Below are positions 41,242 to 45,548 of a DNA stretch of 45,548 nucleotides, one piece after another; positions within the stretch are counted from its first letter, which is position 1, and each line of letters begins with the position of its first letter. The notes below the pieces were generated by a model. The model did not search any database. It was not told the origin of the DNA and was given only the letters and a program-made list of their open reading frames with translations. A program made the translations under genes and the position numbers. Origin of the DNA: UBA9647 sp049522195 (GTDB lineage: Bacteria; Bacteroidota; Ignavibacteria; UBA10030); assembly GCA_049522195.1 (NCBI GenBank), contig JBEKOB010000032.1, positions 1 through 45,548 on the forward strand. The letters run 5' to 3'.

Positions 41242-42711
41242 CTATTTTTTCAACGATTCCAACTTTTTTCGCAGGAGCTCGTTCACAATTTTCGGATTTC
41301 CTTTTCCTTTGGTCGCTTTCATGGATTCACCGACAAGGAAGCCAAAGACCTGCATCTTCCCACCAAGGTACTCCGCAACCTGCCCCGAGTTCTTCGCGAG
41401 CACCTGATCAACGATACCCTCGAGAGCGGCCATGTCGCTTACCTGCACAAGTCCTTTTCGTTCGACGATTGCCCGCGGCGACTCCTTCGTTTTCAGTATT
41501 TCTTCGAAGACATCCTTCGCGATTTTGCCGCTGATCGTCCCATCGACGATCAGGTTGATCATCTCAGCGAGGTGAGCCGGAGAGACCGGAAAATCTGCGG
41601 GGGCGATCTTCTCTGTGTTCACCACGCGCAAGACATCCACCATGGTCCAATTGCTCGCCAGCTTGTAGTTCTCATCATTCTTCGTTTTCAAGGATCGGAT
41701 CACACCCTCGAAGTAGTCCGCAAGAGGTTTTTCGGCCGTCAGAAGATCTGCGTCGTATTTCGGGATTTTGTATTCTGCAATGAACCGGTCACGTCGTGCA
41801 GTGGGATCCTCAGGGAGTGTTTTCGAAACTTTCTGAATCCACTCCTCTGATACGAGAACCGGTATGAGATCTGGATCAGGAAAATACCTGTAATCGTGGG
41901 CTTCTTCTTTCGAACGCATTGGAACGGCGACTCCGTTACCCGAGTCCCAGAGAAGCGTCTCCTGGATGATCTTCTCGCCACTCCCGATCAGCCCGATTTG
42001 CCTGCCGATCTCGTATTCAAGAGCTTTCTCCACGAATCGGAATGAATTCATGTTCTTGACTTCCGTTTTCGTTCCTAACTTTTCTTCCCCCTTCAGGCGG
42101 ACGGAAACATTCGCATCACAGCGCAGGCTCCCCTCCTCCATATTCCCATCGCAGATGCCCAGATACGTCACAAGTTGGCGAATCTTAATCAGATAGAGGT
42201 AGGCTTCATGCGGCGACCGTATGTCGGGTTCGCTCACGATCTCAATCAGCGGCACACCGCACCGGTTCACGTCGACCAGAGTGTCCGCATCAAGGTCGTG
42301 AATTGACTTGCCCGCATCCTCCTCCATATGGATCCGTGTAATACCGATGCTCTTGCGAGTACCATCTTCGAGCTCGATTTCAACAAATCCGCCGGAGCAA
42401 ATCGGCTCTTCGTATTGGGAGATTTGATATCCCTTCGGCAGGTCAGGATAGAAGTAGTTCTTACGGGCAAAAATGGACCGGGGGGCGATGGAGCAGTGCG
42501 TGGCGAGCCCCATCTTCATGATGAAATCGACGAGATTCCGATTGAGGACCGGCAAAACGCCAGGCATCCCAAGGCACACGGGACAGACGTTGGAGTTCGG
42601 TTCCGCGCCGAAATTCGTCGAGCAGCTGCAAAACGCCTTGGATTGCGTCAGAAGCTGTGCGTGAACTTCAAGACCGATGACGGGTTCGTATGTTGGATCC
42701 CAGGAGGACAT
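41242..42711 (-). CDS. gatB: Aspartyl/glutamyl-tRNA(Asn/Gln) amidotransferase subunit B
   Basis: GatB is the kinase-type subunit of the GatCAB complex that converts Glu-tRNA(Gln) and Asp-tRNA(Asn) to the amide forms. The 489 residues start YEPVIGLEVHAQLLTQSKAFCSC and include the cysteine set CSC...CPVCLG that binds zinc. The family signature VDVNRCGVPLIEIVSEPD is near 160, and the YqeY-like tail domain (about 340-489) is present. gatA and gatC are not adjacent. The ATG has no evident ribosome site, and the leader is a degenerate AGAATTC repeat. Confidence 0.97.
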   Translation of the reverse strand: MSSWDPTYEPVIGLEVHAQLLTQSKAFCSCSTNFGAEPNSNVCPVCLGMPGVLPVLNRNLVDFIMKMGLATHCSIAPRSIFARKNYFYPDLPKGYQISQYEEPICSGGFVEIELEDGTRKSIGITRIHMEEDAGKSIHDLDADTLVDVNRCGVPLIEIVSEPDIRSPHEAYLYLIKIRQLVTYLGICDGNMEEGSLRCDANVSVRLKGEEKLGTKTEVKNMNSFRFVEKALEYEIGRQIGLIGSGEKIIQETLLWDSGNGVAVPMRSKEEAHDYRYFPDPDLIPVLVSEEWIQKVSKTLPEDPTARRDRFIAEYKIPKYDADLLTAEKPLADYFEGVIRSLKTKNDENYKLASNWTMVDVLRVVNTEKIAPADFPVSPAHLAEMINLIVDGTISGKIAKDVFEEILKTKESPRAIVERKGLVQVSDMAALEGIVDQVLAKNSGQVAEYLGGKMQVFGFLVGESMKATKGKGNPKIVNELLRKKLESLKK

Positions 42712-42715
42712 AGAC

Positions 42716-42826
42716 CAGAATTCAGAATACAGGAGTCAGAATTCAGAATACGGGAGATGGAAATCAGAAGTCAGAGAATGGCGGTCACAAGACAAAACAG
42801 ACAAACCATTCTAGATTCTGAATTCT
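42716..42826. repeat. Degenerate CAGAATTCAGAATAC repeat between gatB and sucC
   Basis: Two adjacent 21-base copies (42716-42736, 42737-42757) share CAGAATTCAGAATAC. An inverted copy of the core lies at 42815-42826 (ATTCTGAATTCT against AGAATTCAGAAT at 42717-42728, 12 bases perfect), followed by further ATTCT units. It fills most of the 133 bases between the sucC stop and the gatB start. Two direct copies do not make a CRISPR array, and there are no equal spacers. Confidence 0.6.
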
Positions 42827-42844
42827 ACATTCTGCATTCTGGCA

Positions 42845-44008
42845 TCACGCCGCAATTGCCTTCGTCACCTTTTCGGCCGCGTCCTTCAGACTGTCGGCAA
42901 CGAGGAAGCTCAAGCCCGAAGATTTCAGAATATCCGCAGCCAACTCAGCATTGGTACCTGCCAGGCGGATGACGATGGGAACCGCCACGTGGACATTCTT
43001 TGCGGCCTGGACGACACCATTCGCCACGCGATCACACCGCACGATACCGCCAAAGATGTTGATCAAGACTGCCTTGACGTTGGGATCCTTGAGAATGATG
43101 CGGAAGCCGGCTTCGACAGTCTCAGCACTTGCACCACCGCCGACATCCAGGAAGTTCGCAGGCATACCACCGGCGAGCTTGATGATGTCCATCGTTCCCA
43201 TCGCCAACCCGGCACCGTTCACCATACATCCCACATTGCCGTCCAGTTTGATGTAGTTGAGATTCGACTTGGATGCTTCGATCTCAAGAGGATCTTCTTC
43301 GTCCAGATCCCGCATCGCCACGATCTCCGGATGGCGGTACAGAGCGTTGTCGTCGAAATTCATTTTCGCATCGAGGGCGATTACACTCCCTTCCGTCGTG
43401 ATGACGAGAGGATTGATCTCAGCAAGCGACGCGTCGGAGGATTCGTACGCCCTGTAAAGGGCAAGAAGGAACTTGACTCCGTTCTTGAACGTATCTCCGG
43501 TCAGGCCGAGTCCAAAGCACAATCGGCGCGCCTGGTGTGCCTGCAATCCGAGAGACGGATAGACGTACTCCTTCAGGATCTTATCAGGGGATTCGGCGGC
43601 AACCTTCTCAATCTCAACTCCCCCTTCCGTCGAAACCATCACCACGTTCTGCGATCTGCTACGATCGAGCGTGATACCGACATACAGTTCCTTCGCGATA
43701 TTCATCCCCTGTTCGATGAGCAGTCTCTTGACGATTCGTCCCTCCGGACCCGTTTGATGCGTCACGAGCCGCATACCAAGGATTTCCGAAGAGCGATCTC
43801 TTACCTCATCGATGCTCCGCGCGAGTTTCACGCCTCCACCTTTGCCGCGGCCGCCGGCATGGATCTGGGCCTTCACAACCCAAACAGGACCGCCGATCGT
43901 CTCTGCGGCTCGGCCTGCCTCATCGACGCTGAATGCCACCTTCCCGATGGGAACAGGGACGCCGAATTTCTTGAGGATTTCTTTCCCCTGGTATTCATGA
44001 ATTTTCAT
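42845..44008 (-). CDS. sucC: Succinate-CoA ligase [ADP-forming] subunit beta
   Basis: SucC is the nucleotide-binding subunit of succinyl-CoA synthetase, the substrate-level phosphorylation step of the TCA cycle. The 387 residues are full length. The ATP-grasp domain opens MKIHEYQGKEILKKFGVPVP and has HAGGRGKGGGVKLA near 52. The C-terminal domain has NGAGLAMGTMDIIKLAGGMPANFLDVGGGA and INIFGGIVRCDRVANGV. An AAGGAGAG ribosome site lies before the ATG. It follows the zinc-ribbon gene by 16 bases. Its partner sucD is not adjacent. Confidence 0.97.
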   Translation of the reverse strand: MKIHEYQGKEILKKFGVPVPIGKVAFSVDEAGRAAETIGGPVWVVKAQIHAGGRGKGGGVKLARSIDEVRDRSSEILGMRLVTHQTGPEGRIVKRLLIEQGMNIAKELYVGITLDRSRSQNVVMVSTEGGVEIEKVAAESPDKILKEYVYPSLGLQAHQARRLCFGLGLTGDTFKNGVKFLLALYRAYESSDASLAEINPLVITTEGSVIALDAKMNFDDNALYRHPEIVAMRDLDEEDPLEIEASKSNLNYIKLDGNVGCMVNGAGLAMGTMDIIKLAGGMPANFLDVGGGASAETVEAGFRIILKDPNVKAVLINIFGGIVRCDRVANGVVQAAKNVHVAVPIVIRLAGTNAELAADILKSSGLSFLVADSLKDAAEKVTKAIAA

Positions 44009-44024
44009 GATCTCTCCTTACTAT

Positions 44025-44546
44025 CTAATGGCTGGTATCAGACTCTTCTTCCCGGGCATCTGCCTCACCCGATTTCCATTCCTTCAGGGCTTCCTCCGCG
44101 CGGAGATATTCGGGGATCGGGACAAAAACCTTCGCCGGCTTGTTCACTGCGCTTCGCGAGAGTGCGGAGTCGCCGCCGCCACCCCAGACATATCCCATCG
44201 GCATGAAATTCTCAACCAACACTTTGAACCCGTTCGACTCGAGCAGCGACTTCACAAGCTCGCTCTCGTTGATATCGGTCGATTGAAACGCCTGAGCCCA
44301 ATCCTGCTGAACCTCGACAGTGCTATGCTCGAGACAGAAATGACGCCCGTGCACAACCTTTCCGCACTCTTCGCAGACAAGCTTGCGGCAGATGATGCAA
44401 ATACCGTTCGCAAGATTCTCAGGATGGGTGTCACATTTCTCCTTCGCAGCGGCATCGAAGAGAACACCGCAATGCGGACAGAACTCGCTGTCCGGAGTGA
44501 TCTCCTCAGTGCAAGAGCTGCAACTTATATATTCTGGAGAATCCAT
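44025..44546 (-). CDS. Zinc-ribbon / B-box-like protein with DUF2007-type domain
   Basis: A 173-residue soluble protein of three parts. Residues 9-26 are a zinc ribbon (CSSC...CPHC). Residues 38-73 form a second Cys/His cluster (CxxH, CIIC, CEEC, then H and C-LEH) like a B-box zinc finger. Residues about 93-155 resemble DUF2007, a putative signal-transducing domain (ESELVKSLLESNGFKVLVENF and KVFVPIPEYLRAEEALKEW). A glycine-rich insert (GYVWGGGGDSA) interrupts the last part. Function is unknown. Its place between P5C dehydrogenase and sucC, with short gaps on both sides, suggests it is expressed with central metabolism genes. Confidence 0.85.
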   Translation of the reverse strand: MDSPEYISCSSCTEEITPDSEFCPHCGVLFDAAAKEKCDTHPENLANGICIICRKLVCEECGKVVHGRHFCLEHSTVEVQQDWAQAFQSTDINESELVKSLLESNGFKVLVENFMPMGYVWGGGGDSALSRSAVNKPAKVFVPIPEYLRAEEALKEWKSGEADAREEESDTSH

Positions 44547-44588
44547 GTTCCCCTCCCCTCATTGAAGGCGCTTGGACGAGTGAGCGCC

Positions 44589-45548
44589 TTACTTCACTTT
44601 CTCTGAAATCGACTTCGCCTGCATCATCAGAAGCAGATAGTCGCGCCCGCCGGCTTTGGAGTCTGTCCCGGACATGTTGAATCCGCCGAACGGATGCACA
44701 CCGACCATCGCTCCGGTGATCTTACGATTGACATAGAAGTTGCCGACGTGGAAGACCTTTTTCGCTTGCTCGATCTTCTTCCGATTCTTCGTCCACACGC
44801 CTCCGGTCAGGCCGAACTCCGTATTGTTTGCGATCTCCAGGGCGTGCTCGAAGTTTTTCGCCTTAATGATGGCGAGCACCGGACCGAAAATCTCTTCCTG
44901 GGCAATAGTTGCTTTCGGATCGACATCCGCTATGATCGTTGCCGGAACGAAATATCCATCGCCGGGAGCTTTCGCACCACCTGTAACCAGACGTCCCCCT
45001 TCCTGAATCCCCTTCTCGATGTATGCAAGAATTTTCCTCTGAGAGCCCTCGTTCACGACCGGACCCATATAGTTCGCGGGATCATCTGATTGTCCGACTT
45101 TCACTTTCGCAGCCTTTTCACGGATGAGCTCAACGAACTTATCGTATACTTTCTCAACAACGATTGCGCGTGATGCAGCGGAGCACTTTTGTCCCTGGAA
45201 ACCAAATGCGGAAGCAATCGTCGCCTGCGCTGCAGCTTCAAGGTTCGTTTGGTCGTCGATGACAATGGAGTCTTTGCCTCCCATCTCCACGACGACCCTC
45301 TTGAGCCATTTTTGGCCCGGTTGAACTTTCGCTGCGAGCTCGTTGATGTGAATCCCGACTTCCTTCGAACCCGTGAATGAGATGAACCGTGTCTTCGGAT
45401 GTGCGACGATGGCATCGCCGAACGAACCGCCAGGTCCCGACACGAAGTTGATGACGCCGGCCGGCACACCAACTTCACGCATGAGATTGAAGTACATCCA
45501 ACCGGTCATTGGAGAATCGCTCGACGGCTTGAGAACGATTGTATTGCC
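44589..45548 (-). CDS. pruA: 1-pyrroline-5-carboxylate dehydrogenase (partial, 5' end outside window)
   Basis: The C-terminal 319 residues of an aldehyde dehydrogenase; the frame continues off the window edge, so the N-terminal 200 or so residues are missing. The nucleophilic cysteine is in FGFQGQKCSAASR and the catalytic glutamate in VVEMGGKDS. The ending YVNRKITGAMVGVHPFGGFNMSGTDSKAGGRDYLLLMMQAKSISEK is the mark of the monofunctional Thermus/Bacillus-type P5C dehydrogenase (RocA/PruA). It oxidises glutamate semialdehyde to glutamate in proline or arginine breakdown. The 42 bases after it lead straight into the zinc-ribbon gene. It is a different subfamily from the aldehyde dehydrogenase at 17256-18749. 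Confidence 0.92.
   Translation of the reverse strand, partial: GNTIVLKPSSDSPMTGWMYFNLMREVGVPAGVINFVSGPGGSFGDAIVAHPKTRFISFTGSKEVGIHINELAAKVQPGQKWLKRVVVEMGGKDSIVIDDQTNLEAAAQATIASAFGFQGQKCSAASRAIVVEKVYDKFVELIREKAAKVKVGQSDDPANYMGPVVNEGSQRKILAYIEKGIQEGGRLVTGGAKAPGDGYFVPATIIADVDPKATIAQEEIFGPVLAIIKAKNFEHALEIANNTEFGLTGGVWTKNRKKIEQAKKVFHVGNFYVNRKITGAMVGVHPFGGFNMSGTDSKAGGRDYLLLMMQAKSISEKVK

Noticed and set aside
42716..42757. CRISPR-like direct repeats
   Set aside because: Only two adjacent 21-base copies with no spacers, plus an inverted copy; no cas genes in the window.
42989..44206. Long plus-strand open frame (405 codons) opposite sucC
   Set aside because: Antisense to a clear sucC gene and to part of the zinc-finger gene; the composition is unnatural (Asp/His/Arg-rich) with no family features.

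Overview
This 45.5 kb window is a chromosomal stretch of a Gram-negative bacterium. Lipid A synthesis genes (lpxB, lpxK), a heptosyltransferase-like GT9 enzyme and a lipoprotein support the outer membrane. A GWxTD-domain exported protein, the gene mix and the codon style suggest the FCB superphylum, near the Ignavibacteria/Chlorobiota side of Bacteroidota. That placement is inference. Initiation signals are classical: strong Shine-Dalgarno sites, three promoters with a TTGANT-type -35, a 17-base spacer and a TATATT -10, and a perfect CIRCE operator. GTG and TTG starts are frequent. All 38 protein genes lie on the minus strand, so genes are transcribed from high to low coordinates, and no gap between genes exceeds about 300 bases.

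Layout in transcription order. 45548-42845: P5C dehydrogenase (cut by the window edge), a zinc-ribbon/DUF2007-like protein, and sucC without sucD. 42844-40214: gatB and tpiA, separated by a 158-base nested palindrome. 40081-33191: a lipoprotein, a GH2-like membrane protein that has lost both catalytic glutamates, and smc coupled to it. 33175-29485: HAD phosphatase, ICMT-like methyltransferase, lpxB and lpxK. 29472-24006: class C26 amidotransferase, pyruvate phosphate dikinase, queA and ispD. 23903-18765: plsY, gpsA, a divergent second plsY, HtrA protease and purB. 18749-14807: aldehyde dehydrogenase, lysine 6-aminotransferase and nadE. 14736-13439: a RAYT transposase inserted against rsmI. 13322-11191: CIRCE-controlled groES-groL with terminator. 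11021-5: dnaG, a 2x[4Fe-4S] ferredoxin with a geranylgeranyl-reductase-type flavoprotein, GT9, DUF3108, an unknown protein, a CPBP protease, cdsA, rimO and the GWxTD protein.

Functional threads. (1) Membrane lipids: gpsA and the plsY pair start phospholipids, cdsA makes CDP-diacylglycerol, and lpxB/lpxK and GT9 build lipopolysaccharide. (2) Amino-acid catabolism: lysine 6-aminotransferase plus aldehyde dehydrogenase probably convert lysine to 2-aminoadipate, and P5C dehydrogenase makes glutamate from proline or arginine. (3) Central carbon: tpiA, ppdK and sucC. (4) Isoprenoids: ispD, and the reductase that may saturate a polyprenyl chain. The rest is housekeeping (smc, dnaG, gatB, rimO, queA, rsmI, purB, nadE).

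I found no CRISPR array, prophage, tRNA or rRNA, and no gene cluster that clearly forms a new defence or biosynthetic system. The most unusual items are the GH2-like pseudoenzyme fused to a membrane domain and coupled to smc, the RAYT with its palindromic repeats at the start of rsmI, the nested palindrome at 41034-41191, several other intergenic palindromes, the second PlsY with a rewritten first motif, and the unrecognised 319-residue protein at 4643-5602.
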